Source: Plantago elongata
Taxonomy: Eukaryota; Streptophyta; Magnoliopsida; Lamiales; Plantaginaceae
Direction: 5' to 3'
Length of the DNA: 28,340 bases
Assembly (NCBI GenBank): GCA_036897095.1
Contig: JAYMSP010001844.1
Location: forward strand, 1 to 28,340
Below, in pieces: positions 1 to 10,643 of this stretch. Positions within the stretch are counted from its first letter, which is position 1; the number at the start of each line of letters is the position of its first letter. The notes below the pieces were generated by a model. That model did no database searches and had not been told where the DNA came from. It saw only the letters and a program-made list of their open reading frames with translations. A program made the position numbers and the translations under genes.

Positions 1-2
1 CA

Positions 3-772
3 CACCAACAAGCTGATAAAGGATTGGTGACTGATGACAGATTGATGGAAGATTCTAACATTGCTTCCACAATCACACTGCAAGCAGATGTTATTGCTGA
101 AGAAATTACTGCAAGTGAGCATGTTCCTCAAATTTTTGAACCAGGCATTCAGAAAGGACAGTCAGAGGAAAGGTTCGAAGTACCAAAAACTTCAAGCCAT
201 GTTATGGAAGCTAGTGCGCATGAAGATACACATGTAACAAGAGTAGTTTGTATCTAACTTGTTAAACATTCTAAATGCTTAACTAGTTACTCATAAGCTT
301 CATTTTGTTACAGGCTTTCATTGAGACCATAGGGTTGGGGGAAGAAATTGCAACCACCACTCTGAATGAAGAAGAGGTTCCTTCAACCTCAAGTACACAA
401 GAAAAATTGCCTGAAGAACAAGTAAAAATTGTCTCTGAAAAAGAAACAATTTCACTATTAGATAAATTTTCTTGTTTGCATCTAACTTCAAGTGTCTCTG
501 GACAGGCAACAACTGAGAAAGAAAATGAAGTTATGGAAACATCATAAGTCCAAGAAATTCCAGAGGTTGAAAAGCCTTCTGAAGAAATTGTTCCTGAGCC
601 TTCTATAGAGGAGGTATGTAAAACACAAGAAATTATTATTCGTGAAAGAGTTGAACTTTCGGATACTCTTTCTGAAGCTTATTCTCCAGAACGGATACCA
701 ATTACTTGGGTCAGTAAAAGAGAACCTACCATACACTGGATAAGTGTATCAAGTAGTGTTATGTCTTCCTAA
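3..772 (+). pseudogene. 3' part of a Glu-rich protein gene with a premature stop (partial)
   Basis: The frame is open at the window edge (from base 3) and runs to base 233. A CAT|GTAACA donor, an 80-bp AT-rich intron (234-313) and a TTGTTACAG acceptor follow. Both splice sites are phase 0, and the frame continues from GCT at 314. The protein is low-complexity, rich in Glu, Ser, Thr and Pro (for example EEVPSTSSTQEKLPEEQ), with no recognisable domain, so it is probably disordered. An in-frame TAA lies at 545-547. The same frame then stays open for 74 codons of the same composition (EVEKPSEEIVPEPSIEE) to a TAA at 770-772. A CAA to TAA change would explain the stop (local sequence TCATAAGTCCAAG). 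A good donor-like GAG|GTATGT lies at 613/614, so further exons are possible. I do not recognise the family. It could be a real gene with a shortened C-terminus, or a dead duplicate. Confidence 0.5.
234..313 (+). other. predicted intron in the Glu-rich gene
   Basis: Eighty bases from GTAACA to TTGTTACAG, A+T-rich with in-frame stops, between two coding blocks of the same composition in compatible phase. The length is near the usual plant minimum. Confidence 0.5.
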
Positions 773-1400
773 GCTCTCTGGAAATATAGCTGAAAAGTTA
801 TATGAGAAGCTTACCTGAAAATCAACTTGTAACCAAAACCATTAAGGCGTGGAATACATGAAGTACTTGATTTCGGAAATCAAGGAATAGCTCCAAGGTT
901 ATCTTGAGTACATAAAGTACTTGGCTCTATAAGCTAGGGAACAACTCAGGGGGAACATTTAGTTGGGAACCATTTGTTTGTAGGGATCTTAGAATATGAT
1001 GTATTGTAAGGAGAACTCAAATTGTATGTTCTAGTGAATTCCAGGTCTCAAAAAGGTCGAAGGAGATTAGTTGGAGGATTACGCCACCTCCAGATACCAC
1101 TACACTTGATGTTCTGTATTTACATTCCAGCATTTCACACACACACACACATTTACTATTGCAAATCACAATTACATTTATCTATCGCTTAAGTCTTCCG
1201 CTCTCTGAATTTAAGTATCAGAAAACCCACCAGTTTCTGAGAAATAGTGTTTGTCGACATTGAAAACACTAATCCCCCCCCCCCCCCCAGTCTTTTCCTT
1301 TGTTGTTATCTAGACCAACAGAATCCTATCACTTTCAAAGCAAATCTGACATGATGAGTGGTATTTTACACTATATATAGTTACCACAAAACCAGACTAT
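773..1400. other. non-genic stretch; possible retrotransposon LTR relic
   Basis: No open frame of note. It contains a (CA)n microsatellite at 1136-1151 and a 15-base C tract at 1274-1288. The stretch from about 1020 to 1225 (GGAGGATTACGCCACCTCC, then ATCTATCGCTTAAGTCTTCC) has the flavour of the R/U5 part of a Ty1/copia LTR. I see no paired copy, primer-binding site or target duplication, so this is a guess from style only. Confidence 0.25.
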
Positions 1401-1592
1401 GGCCCTGTTTACCACTAGCTTTTCAACTACATGAGCTTTTTTCTCGTTAAGTGAACGCACAACTTTTTAAACAAGCTAGATGGTTTGAGAAGCTAATCAA
1501 GTTAGCTTGTTGAAAAAAAAACTACCTGACAAGCTACCAACTACCTGACAAGCTACCAGCTACCTTTTCAGCTAGTTTTACTAAATAGAGCC
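1401..1592. mobile_element. MITE, Tourist/PIF-Harbinger-like
   Basis: A 192-bp non-coding element. It starts GGCCCTGTTTACCACTAGCT, and its end reads, on the other strand, GGCTCTATTTAGTAAAACTAGCT, an imperfect terminal inverted repeat of about 24 bp. TAT is present on both sides (1398-1400 and 1593-1595), which fits a 3-bp target duplication. Short internal direct repeats (AACTACCTGACAAGCTACC) are also present. GGSCCTGTTT-type ends and 3-bp duplications are typical of Tourist-like MITEs, although TAT is not the preferred TWA site. Confidence 0.55.
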
Positions 1593-1595
1593 TAT

Positions 1596-1773
1596 GTTAC
1601 ATAGCCTTGGATGATAAATAAAGGTTGTTTGCAAATTTTATTTACTTGATTAATTAATTTTTTTTTTATTATTAAAAGTAACAATACCATGGCTCGTCAC
1701 GGGTTAATACTAGTTATAATGTAATTGAAGATTATATGAAAACTTATTAAAATCAAGCACATATGTAAGATTA
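1596..1773. other. AT-rich spacer
   Basis: Short AT-rich stretch with a T-rich run near 1660-1675. No gene or repeat boundary is evident. Confidence 0.4.
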
Positions 1774-1941
1774 TGAGAAACTCTCCTGAGAGTCCGGAAA
1801 GTTCTGAGAGTCTCACACAAAAAGATTCAGCCGCACAATTAGTATACAACAATACACAATTTACAAAGGGACAAACATTAATAATTTACACACAAAACTG
1901 CACGATTAGTATACAATATTGAAGGACTCTCAGAATTCTCA
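1774..1941. mobile_element. small inverted-repeat element, copy 1
   Basis: The left end reads TGAGAAACTCTCCTGAGAGT and then CC. The right end, read on the other strand, is TGAGAATTCTGAGAGTCC, so the ends form an imperfect inverted repeat. The interior twice carries a GCACRATTAGTATACAA motif. The same motifs recur at 10017-10210 (there GAGAAACTCTCCTGAGAGT and GTATACTAATTGTAC), which indicates a dispersed family. It is non-coding and MITE-like. No clear target duplication was found. Confidence 0.45.
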
Positions 1942-2780
1942 CAAAAACATGGACTTTCACAAGTTTTTGTAAAATATTATATGACAACTTACAGATACTA
2001 CAATTAAGGAACTAATACACACGTTAAAACATGTCTTCTAATGAAGCACCTAATAGTTGACCAAGTCAATACATAGTTATTATGAACCTAATAATTACCG
2101 AAGTAATACTCTTCTCCCACTTGCGATCCTCCACGACATTTTGGTACAACATCTTCTATGACATTTTTTGAATGCTTGAAATGTGTCCACCCTTTAATAA
2201 CTAACAAATCTTTCTATTTTCTACTTTTCTATAACTACACTTAATAATAATAATGTTGTTGTTGTTGTTAATGGTATGAACTAATGATCCATATATAAAT
2301 AAATCATAGGTGTTTTATTTCATATTATAGTTTTCTTTTTCTAATAGAAGGAGAGACAAAAAATACAAGTTATTAAGGACACTAGGCCACCCCTTTCGTC
2401 TAGTATGTCAAGTCTTTTAAGAAGACAAGCCAAGAGTCAAAAGTATGGGCCAAAGCCACGGACCTAGACCAACAAGGGGGAGATACTCTACCACTAATTG
2501 GAAGAATGATGTCCTTTGCGGCTCAAAAACTTATACTAGATGTACTCCATTTATTCATCCATAAAAAAAATCAAGGGGGTTGGTATGAAACCATTAGAAC
2601 AAGAAGTCTCATGAGTTTTTGTTACAAGCATTGATGTTATTACAAATACTAATAACAAGAGTATATAATAATATCCAAGCTTCCTTGCTAGGGGAGCCTC
2701 TGTCCCCTTCCTTATTGTTTCCAACAAATCCATATGAAGTAGTAGCAGACTAAAACATGATACAAGTGACAGACCAGAGC
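1942..2780. other. non-genic stretch
   Basis: No supported gene. It holds short TAA and TTG trinucleotide runs at about 2243-2270. The segment 2380-2520 is less AT-rich than its surroundings and may be a degraded element, but it gives no recognisable protein on either strand. Confidence 0.4.
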
Positions 2781-3668
2781 CTAACAGTACCTATGTCTAC
2801 TATAACCAATATAGAAATACCTCCCTTGTACAAAAAAATAGGGAATTCTACATGTTACAATCTCAAAGTAAAATGTTACATACAAGTAACTATAGTGATG
2901 CAGCCTCTTATCCACAACAAAAAGATGCAAGTTAAAAATTAGTTTAATGTGGCATTTAATTGTTAACAAGCAATCCAAATGCCATAGCACAATCTGCACA
3001 GACAGAAAACCATCAAAATAAAACATGTTACCAAAACTGCCACTCCTTTTCCTCCAAAGGAGAAACGCAACATATGCTTTTATATTGGGAGGGATGTTAG
3101 TGATGTAGAACATAACACTTACAGAAAAATCCCAATATACCAAAACATATATCCAACTTTCCTTGTAAGAAGATAGAAGAGTGAGTTGTAAAGGTCCAAA
3201 CAGACACAAAGATTTTGAAGGGATGTCGTGGAAGATTTCTCTAGCCGCTACAGCTAACTCCAAAGTCCAGGGCTGACAACAAAAGCCATATATAGCTATA
3301 CAAAAAATATTTCCTAGGACAGTAGTATGTGGAGGGGTTCGGATCAGAATTTCAATAACATCATTTCCTAGACTATAATGATGCCAGTAAGCCAAAGAGG
3401 AGGTAATATAGAGAGAGCAGACATAAGAGGAGGAGCCAAGGCAGAGGAAATGAGATGCGAGAATGAGAGGTGGAAAGAAAAAAGCTGACATCATTATATA
3501 AGTTGAAGAAACAAACCTACAATGATGCTGCAGAGACAGCTGATCATCACTGCCATCTCCATCAAATGAGAGTTGCAGTTCACTCTCTGCAGAGTTCACC
3601 AAATATTCCAAGCCTTCCATTCTAAGTTCTACAGGGAAAATAAAGTAAAACAAGATAATCACAGTCAT
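2781..3668 (-). other. 295-codon open frame directly 3' of the LINE, function unknown
   Basis: A long open frame on the same strand as the LINE, beginning at the end of its RNase H region. The predicted protein is hydrophobic and rich in Tyr, Phe, Leu, Cys and Ile, with no recognisable domain. The only coding-like stretch is near the start (MEGLEYLVNSAESELQ, then FDGDGSDDQ). On the - strand that stretch is preceded by a pyrimidine-rich TTTTATTTTCCCTGTAG resembling a splice acceptor, so it might be a captured exon. The rest has the composition of translated non-coding DNA and may be the LINE 3' UTR or flanking host DNA. I do not claim it is a gene. Confidence 0.2.
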
Positions 3669-6600
3669 TTAGGAATACCAATATTATCAGTGTATATCAG
3701 CTGTTTCACTTTTTTATTACATGCTACTAGATCCACTTCCCTGTTAAGCTTCAAGGTAAGAGCTTCCTTAGCAAGGAACTCAGCCACAAAATTGCCTTCC
3801 CTCAGGATGTTCTGATATGATATCTCCATATCATTGGTAAGGCTTCTTATTTGTTGCATAATGCTCAGTGTCTTCCACTTAGAGTTATCACATGCTTTTG
3901 TGAGAACTTGTAACACAGCTTGGGCATCTGCCTCAACTATTACTTTGAAGTATCCCAATTCCTTGCATAGAGACAAGTCTTTCAAAATAGTTATCATTTC
4001 AGCTTCATGAGGTGTTTTCCTTCCCAATAATCATTGAAAGATTTTTAGAGTTCTATCATTAGAACATCTAATTATCCCAGTTGCAGAAGATTAAAGAGTG
4101 CTAGCTTTCACAAATGCATTTATATTCAACTTGACCCAAGTAACAGGTGGCCTATGCCAGTATACCAATATCAAATTTTTAGGCCTAGGAATAACATACT
4201 GCATACCCCAATGAGTAGCAAGTGAAGCATCTCCTTTCCAATGGGAGGTAGGAATGGAAAATGCCTGATGAATCAAGTGAATGTGCTTCATGATCTGCAT
4301 GATGATGGTGACGGAAGTGATCTTCTTGCCTCTGAATTTGCATTCATTTCTGGCCCTCCATGAGTACCAAGCTATAAGGAGTGTATCATTGTTCTGATGT
4401 GCCCTTTGTTAATATAAGGAGAAGGATCCCTCTAAGCTTGAAATCTAGTTGCCAAAGAGTGTTGTGACAGACAGGGGACCAATAGAAGTTGGGAGAACCA
4501 TTTCCAAACCTTGTCAATCTCAGTGTTATGCAAAAGAACATGATTCAAACTTTCCAAACTTCTGCATCACTGCCACTTAGAAGCTAATACCACTCCTCTA
4601 CTCTGTATTTTGCACTCCACAGGCAGCCATCCTTGAATAGATTTCTACCAGAAGATAGAAATGGAGTGAGAAATGTAAGGACTCTAGAAAGATGCATAAA
4701 TCAGAGATACCTGTTTGACTTCTCTAACAAGGTCCCTAGCTGATGCAGTACTGAACCTCAAATCTAAATATGGCTTCTAAATAGGAGTGGCTTGAGTACT
4801 CAGGTTGCCAGCCAAATCATGCAAATATGAGCCTTAACATTTGGAGGAAATATATCAAGTGCAGGCATGTTCCATTCCCCATGCAAAACCAATTGATCCA
4901 ATGTGCTAAAGTCTGTGAACCCATTAACACTACATGCTTGCAGTGCCTCCACATAAATGTTATAAGTCCAGTGATCATGCTAAATGTACAAATTACCTGT
5001 GCATGTATCCCAAAAGATGTTCTCTTGTGCTATCTTGCAAATAAAATAGAGTCTCTTCCAAATAGGAGAATTTGTAGGCTTAGGAGTCCTATCCCCAGGA
5101 AAAACTTGTTTACCATATTTACCATTCAAAAATTGTGCCCATAAGGACTTATGTTCTCTGAACCTGAACCACAATTTGATAGAAAATGTAGTGGACAACA
5201 CAAATAAACTACACACATTTAATCATAATTCAACATAAGGAAAACATAGATTACTCCATTTTGTCCAGTGTATTTTCCTATTACCAGAAGTAGCACCCAG
5301 AAGAATTTAGCAAATATTTTTTCTACTTCTTGGATCACAGATTTTGGAGGACACGGAGATTGAAGCACATATACAGTTAGAGCAAACAAAATACTTTTTA
5401 TGAAAGCTAATCTCCCACCTTGTGACATCAATTCAATATTCCAACCAAGGAATTTAGCCCTAAACTTATCAATCAATGGTAAGAATAAATGCTTTTTTTC
5501 CTTTAGAGATAGGTGCACCAAGGTATTGAAATGGAAAAGTCATTTCCTTAATATCTAAAGTGTGAAGGATCAGATCTTTTTTAGCCCTTTTACCAGCAAG
5601 ACAACCACTTTTATCAAGATTAACTTTTTGACCAGATTCAGCTTCATACTTACACAAAAAGTTTTTCAATTTTAATATGCTCTCAAAAGCACCATTACAT
5701 ATCTCACAGTCATCTGCATAAGCAAGATGAGAAACTGGAATCCCCTTTGGAACTTTGTAATACATAAAAGGATTAGCAGCAAAAAGAGTGTTCATGGATC
5801 TAGATATATATTCATCCATAGGGATAAACAGAGCTGGTGACAGAGGATCACCTTGTCTCAATCCTTGTTTAGCATGAAAAAAACCACACATTTCTCCATT
5901 GATAAGCATGATATAATGACAGTTAGACACAATATACATCACAAGTTTGATCCAACATTCATCAAAGCCAAAAGCACACAACATTTTTTCCAAAAAGGGC
6001 CACTGCACCCTATCATATCCAGTTTAAAAATCACATTAGAACCTTTGACTCTATTATCCATGGTATGTGCAATTTCTTGTACTAACAAAATGTTATCAAC
6101 AATTTCCCTGCCCTTAACAAACCCACTCTGATTTAAAGAAATGAGATTAGGTAGTATCAAAGCAAGCCTATCATTTAACATTTTAGAGATTATTTTCTGC
6201 ACATTAGAGCACAAGCTAATAGGTCTATAATCACTCCATAGAACATGATTAAGCTTTTTAGGTATCAGAGCTAATAGGGTATGAGAAAAGCTTCTAGGTA
6301 TATCAGTACCAGAGAAGAAATCTAAGACCCCTTCTAACATATCATGCTTAATAATATTCCAAGAGGTTTAGAAAAAATTCCATGTGTACCCATCTGGGCC
6401 TGGTGCAGAATTAGGTTTCAGACCTTTAATCATTGTGTGTAATTCCATCAGAGTATGAACTTTACATAACAAAGTGTTATGTTCCAAAGTAACTTCCTGC
6501 CATGCATGGTTAGAGAGGGAGGCTGCAGTTCAGGAATAGTACCTGCTAGATGTTTAGTAAAATAAATCCACTGCAGAAGATTGAATCTTGCCAGGTGAAG

Positions 6601-7828
6601 TATGATGCTCTCCCAAATGAGAAATAGTATGAATACCTAATCTCACTTTTTTCCTCTTAGCCATAGAATGAAATAAAGTGGTATTTCTTTCCCCTAAAGC
6701 ACACCAATTGACAGAAGCTTTCTGTCTTCAGTAGGCTTCTTCTTGATCTAATGATATAGAGAATAGCTTAAGGTTCTTTGTGAGCCTATTATTGGAGATA
6801 GAGCTAGGGTTATCACAAACTTCTTTTTCTGCTAGCAAAACTGCTTCTTTTCAAAAATATTTCCAAAAGTGTTCTTGTTCCAGTGTTTAAGAAATTGTTT
6901 CAACCTTTGCAGTTTCTCATGAAGTTTTCTTAACCATGTGTGTCTTGATGGCAAGTTCCAATTGTCCTCAACTACTTTAAGAAAATCAGAGTGCAAAGTC
7001 CACATGTTCAAAAATCTGAAAGAAGATTTAACTTTGAAAATTTCCATCTTAGCTTTTATGAAAAGAGGTATGTGATCTGTCTTTCAACATGCTATGAGAA
7101 ATAGCAGTGCTAGACAAACAATCAGACCACTGGTTATTGAAAAGAACCCTATCCAACCTTTGCTTTATGCCACTATTGTGCTCCCAAGTAAAAGGAACAC
7201 CAGAAAAATCAAGATCTATAAGGCCATTTAAACAAATGAAATCATTGAAATCAGACATGGAGTTTATGCTAGGTAAAACTCCACCCCTTCTTTCCTCAGG
7301 TTAGAGATGATATTGAAATCATCCCCTATACACCAAGGTTTTTGAATAGCCGCCTCCAAGCCAAAAATTCCTTCCCAAAGAGAGTACCTCTCTCTTCTAG
7401 TGCATTTAGCATAAACAAAAGTAGCTAAGAAATTACTGCCAGATGCAATATCAAACACCTCACAGAGTAAAATTTGCTCATTATCTTCTAGGATCTCTAC
7501 TTTGAAAGCAGATGAGAAGCAAACCCAAATTTTGTTGTTAATATTTTGCAAGATGTTGTCAAATCCTAACAATATACAATACATAGGTTTATTCAAAGTA
7601 ACAAAAGGTTCAAGTAAAACAAGAATGTAGAAACATTCAGTTTTTTTGTAAAAAGATGCCAACTGTTGGGATTGAGGGTTCCCAATGCCCCTTATATTCC
7701 AAATTTGTAAAATCATAGAACCATTGGTACCCCCCATTCCTAGCTCTAGAAAAGATTCTAGTAACTCTAGAAGACATATTAGCAGCATTGACTTTTTTCC
7801 TTGCTGCCTTTTGCTTTTTCTTTTTCAA
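3665..7828 (-). pseudogene. LINE ORF2 (endonuclease, reverse transcriptase, RNase H), broken
   Basis: Endonuclease region: WNIRGIGN (near 7700) and GDDFN (7312-7326, equivalent to GGDFN) in the block 7788-7264, continuing after a frameshift at 7258-7049 with GVPFTWEHN and RLDRVLFN. A linker at 7047-6832 is followed by degraded sequence with APGPDGYTW near 6400. Reverse transcriptase: RPISLC (6209-6226), GFVKGREIVDNILLVQE, FKLDM (6014-6028), GLRQGDPLSPALF and the catalytic box YADD (5709-5720). The thumb and downstream block is at 5521-5219. A zf-RVT-like block (FPGDRTPKPTNSPIWKRL) is at 5216-4980. RNase H-like remains are at 4300-3665 (TWVKLNINA; HEAEMITILKDLSLCKELGY; VEADAQ), with the first catalytic Asp position apparently lost. 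At least four frameshifts separate these blocks, so no functional protein is possible. Confidence 0.88.
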
Positions 7829-9512
7829 TTTTTTTTAGCACTAGCAGAAATAGATGCACAATAAGTAGGGTCAAACTGCAAATTATTAGAATCACTTACC
7901 TTTCTTACCTCTGAATATTCATTGGTGTTTCCTTCTCCATGATTATCAGATTCCAATGGTGTGAAATTGAGATTCTCGAGAGAGTTACTCCTGTTTTCCT
8001 GCACAAAAGTTGGTTCTGGCATATTGTTTTTCCTAATAGTATTATTAAGAGGATTATCATTATGCAAGATAGAAACTTCCCTATCAACTGTAGCCTTGAA
8101 ATTGGATTTTACCAATGTTGTCTAATTTTTCCTATAATAGCAATTCATCTCTGTCCCATTCAGGACCAAATCTTTGTTCTTCCATTTGTACTACATGTTC
8201 AGTGATTCTTGCCTCTCTTTGATTAACTTCTTTTTCTGCAGAGATTTCTATAATTTCCCCTTCCTCCCTAATAGGGGATCTGGCTCTTCCATTAGACAAA
8301 GAACTGTTGTATGCTGGAATAGGGAATTCCACATTTTCTAAAGAATCTTCTTCTCTGCCTTTAGTTTCTGCCAACTCTTCTCCTTCAGAGCTTTCTCTAT
8401 CTTCTGGTGCTTCATTCTCACAGTCAGTTCTTTCTTTTGTACCTGGATTGTTAGTTTCCACAACAGTTTTCTTCCTCCTTATATAAGGAGGCAATCTCAC
8501 ATTAGCATTCTTATTAACTAGCAGTCCAAATACATTGTAAGATGTTTTGTTTCTCTTTTATTTCCTAGCAACTTGTTGAAAACCTTCAGAGGATAATATT
8601 GGATTGTTCTCATTTGCTTTAGAAACAGGACCCTTTTCCTGCAATGGAGCAAGCATTTATCTCATGCCCTAGCTTAGAACAATGAGTACAATACGGAGGA
8701 TATAAATCATACACCACTTCCACATGATGAGATACACCATAAGCTTCCACAACTAGAGATTTAGGGGGTGGGATGATAGCATTGACTTCAATGCAGATTT
8801 TAGCTTGAGTAAAGACAGTCCTATGTGTTGTAGCTTGATCCATTCTAAGGAGATTTCCAACAAGTTTGGCAATTTCATAGAGAGCTTCAACATGGAACAA
8901 CATAACAGGCAACTTTTTCAATGTAACACAACATGGTATAATGGGTGAGTCTATCTCAAGGGAGTATGTAGGAGACCATTTAGTCAGAGTTAAAGTAGAA
9001 CCAACAACAAACAGAGAATTTTTTAACCATAGTCTAGTAAAATCTTCTTCCAGATTTAAAGAAGTAAGAAGATGTCTATTATCTTATAGGCTAAGAGGAA
9101 ATCCATTTTTGAGGTTCATTTTCTAAAACTCCAGAGCAATTTCATGAATTCTAGGAATAGTTTTACCCATAAATTTACCAACTAAAGACAGAGAGAAAGG
9201 TGCAGCAAGGGATGTTACCTCAGAGTCAAGGACTTTGATCGCGGACTTACCTTCTTCTATGAAAGCTATTTTGCTATGTACCACTTTTCGTTCATCAGAA
9301 ATAGCTTCCTGAAAGGACAAAGGAGGAGATCCTTTTTTGAGAGAAGAAGATCCAGGAATTTTAGCCACTTTCGCAAAGCTAGGGCCAGTGGAATGATGTT
9401 GCTCTGGAATTACAGGTGTTCGAGACCAAGGAAGTTCCAAATTGTTAGTAGCGGGATTAGTATAATGCGTGGGCGGTGGATTCATGGAGGTGGAAGGGTT
9501 ATCCGTAGACAT
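7825..9512 (-). pseudogene. LINE ORF1 (gag-like, DUF4283 and zinc knuckle), broken
   Basis: In the LINE, ORF1 protein binds element RNA. The chosen start is the ATG at 9512 (MSTDNPSTSMN), which begins the longest block (to 9123) after a CT-rich leader. The N-terminus is Pro/Ser/Thr-rich. Next comes a DUF4283-like region: RLWLKNSLFVVGSTLTLTKW, about 9030-8960, running into MLFHVEALYEIAKLVGNLL. A perfect CX2CX4HX4C knuckle (CTHCSKLGHEINAC, 8649-8690) follows. The acidic, Glu-rich tail lies at 8500-8132 and a further block at 8115-7825. The first two blocks are in the same frame but separated by two in-frame stops (TAG just after 9123, and a TAA about 30 bases on). Later blocks are in shifted frames. 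Domain names come from pattern recognition. Confidence 0.8.
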
Positions 9513-9595
9513 GGTAGAAGAACTGCCGGAGGGGCGGGAAGGCCGAAACCCTTGGAAGGAGAGGAAAACAGAGCGTGTAGAGAGATGATTTTTAA

Positions 9596-10016
9596 GTGTT
9601 TATGCTTGAATATGAAACGTGAAAGTTGATAAAATAAAAGTATGTAAACGAAAAAATATATATCAAAAAACTTTTATTTTTCTTTTAATTAGGAAATGTT
9701 GGAATTAGAATTAGATTATTTCTAGATATGTATATGACATTATTAGATTTTGAAAATAGGGGCATGAAAATGTATTTGAAATCTCACAAATACACGAGTC
9801 AGACCTTGTAATTGTAAATGCGTCTTTTGATGTCTTTGAATTACAATTCTTACTAATTCGTGGGCTTTGACAATTACGTTTGGGCCGAAACACACCAAAC
9901 GAATCACTAGGCGAAGTGCGGTCAACTTCTAAATACACCAAACCAAGCAGGCCCTCTGTGCATTCATAAATGTTGTTATATAATAAGAATTAAATAAGTA
10001 AATGAAGGACACAATT
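9596..10016. other. AT-rich spacer with a possible MITE end
   Basis: No gene. Bases 9930-9960 read on the - strand as AGAGGGCCTGCTTGGTTTGG, which looks like a MITE terminus. A weakly matching GGGGCATGAAAATGTATTT at about 9760 could be the other end, but the match is too poor to call an element. GTAATTGTAA near 9810 and TTACAATTC near 9841 form a short internal inverted repeat. Confidence 0.3.
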
Positions 10017-10210
10017 TGGAGAAACTCTCCTGAGAGTGTATGATTTGTGAGAGATCTGTGAGAGTCCTGCATTATAGTATACTAATTGTACATTTTTATA
10101 TTTTCGTAACTTCACAAAAAAATTCGTTGTACAATTATTATGCAATAATATCCAATTTGTAAACATACATGAAAAAAGCCACAATTAACATACAACACCG
10201 TGCAATTAAT
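10017..10210. repeat. second copy of the inverted-repeat family
   Basis: It shares GAGAAACTCTCCTGAGAGT exactly (10019-10037) with 1775-1793. It also shares GAGAGTCCT..ATAGTATACTAATTGT with the reverse complement of the right part of the first copy. The right part is more diverged (GTGCAATTAATATACAAT). This copy lies about 310 bp upstream of the oligoribonuclease TATA-like box, so it may contribute to the upstream region of that gene. Confidence 0.4.
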
Positions 10211-10327
10211 ATACAATTAAGAGGTAATTTAATAAACACTGATTTGTATCTCGTTTTAACCATGTCCGACTCACGGTAGAAAATTCCAAATTTGAAGTAA
10301 TTTGTTGAGGGAGCCGAGTCCAGTCCA

Positions 10328-10336
10328 TATAAAAAA
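10328..10336 (+). promoter_or_regulatory. putative TATA box of the oligoribonuclease gene
   Basis: TATAAAAAA, followed by two TTGAC W-box cores (in TTTGACCATTGACG) and then a CT-rich leader (TTCTTCTTCTTCTTCGTCG, from about 10396). That is a common arrangement for a plant promoter and 5' UTR. A second TATAAAA at 10602-10608, only about 40 bases before the start codon, is an alternative. Confidence 0.4.
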
Positions 10337-10450
10337 TGGTTTGACCATTGACGATTTTTCTTCTCTTTTTTATCATTCCGACCACTCGCCGCACTTTCTT
10401 CTTCTTCTTCGTCGTCGTCGATACACAGTTGGTTCGGTTTGCAGTGGTAG

Positions 10451-10572
10451 GTATGCTTTCATTTCTCGATTAGTGTGTAATTTATCTGTTTGATGATGAA
10501 TGATGATTCACACTACACAACTCTACTAGGTTTTGCAGCTGTGTTAATTTCTTATTTGTTCTTTTTTCTCAG
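10451..10572 (+). other. possible 5' UTR intron of the oligoribonuclease gene
   Basis: A consensus-like donor TAG|GTATGC at 10450/10451 and a T-rich acceptor TTTTTTCTCAG ending at 10572 delimit 122 bases. The region between is T-rich and lacks an open frame. Plant housekeeping genes often carry a leader intron. Transcript evidence is not visible from sequence. Confidence 0.35.
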
Positions 10573-10579
10573 CTGCTCA

Positions 10580-10606
10580 ATGAACTGCAACTGCCTTCTT
10601 CTATAA
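10580..10606 (+). CDS. possible 8-codon upstream ORF in the oligoribonuclease leader
   Basis: ATG at 10580 opens MNCNCLLL and ends at TAA 10604-10606, 38 bases before the main start codon. If transcription begins at the upstream TATA box this uORF lies in the leader and could lower initiation at the main ATG. If the TATAAAA at 10602 is the true promoter it is not transcribed. Confidence 0.25.
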   Translation: MNCNCLLL

Positions 10607-10643
10607 AAGCTAGCCCAGCCATCAATCACTTTCGGTAGTACAA

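Larger units (their letters stand above)
3665..9595 (-). mobile_element. decayed L1-type plant LINE (non-LTR retrotransposon)
   Basis: On the - strand the order is: CT-rich leader (about 9595-9513), ORF1 with a nucleic-acid-binding region and zinc knuckle, then ORF2 with AP endonuclease, reverse transcriptase, an RT-adjacent zinc-binding-like region and RNase H. This is the order of plant L1 LINEs. There are no LTRs. The coding parts are broken by several frameshifts and stops, so the copy cannot move on its own. The 3' end is not defined: no poly(A) tail (poly(T) on the + strand) follows the RNase H region, and I could not find a target duplication. The 5' limit is where the leader-like sequence gives way to AT-rich DNA. 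Confidence 0.9.

Noticed and set aside
1274-1288. C15 tract as a functional element
   Set aside because: A homopolymer with no supporting context; sequencing or slippage variation is the simpler explanation.
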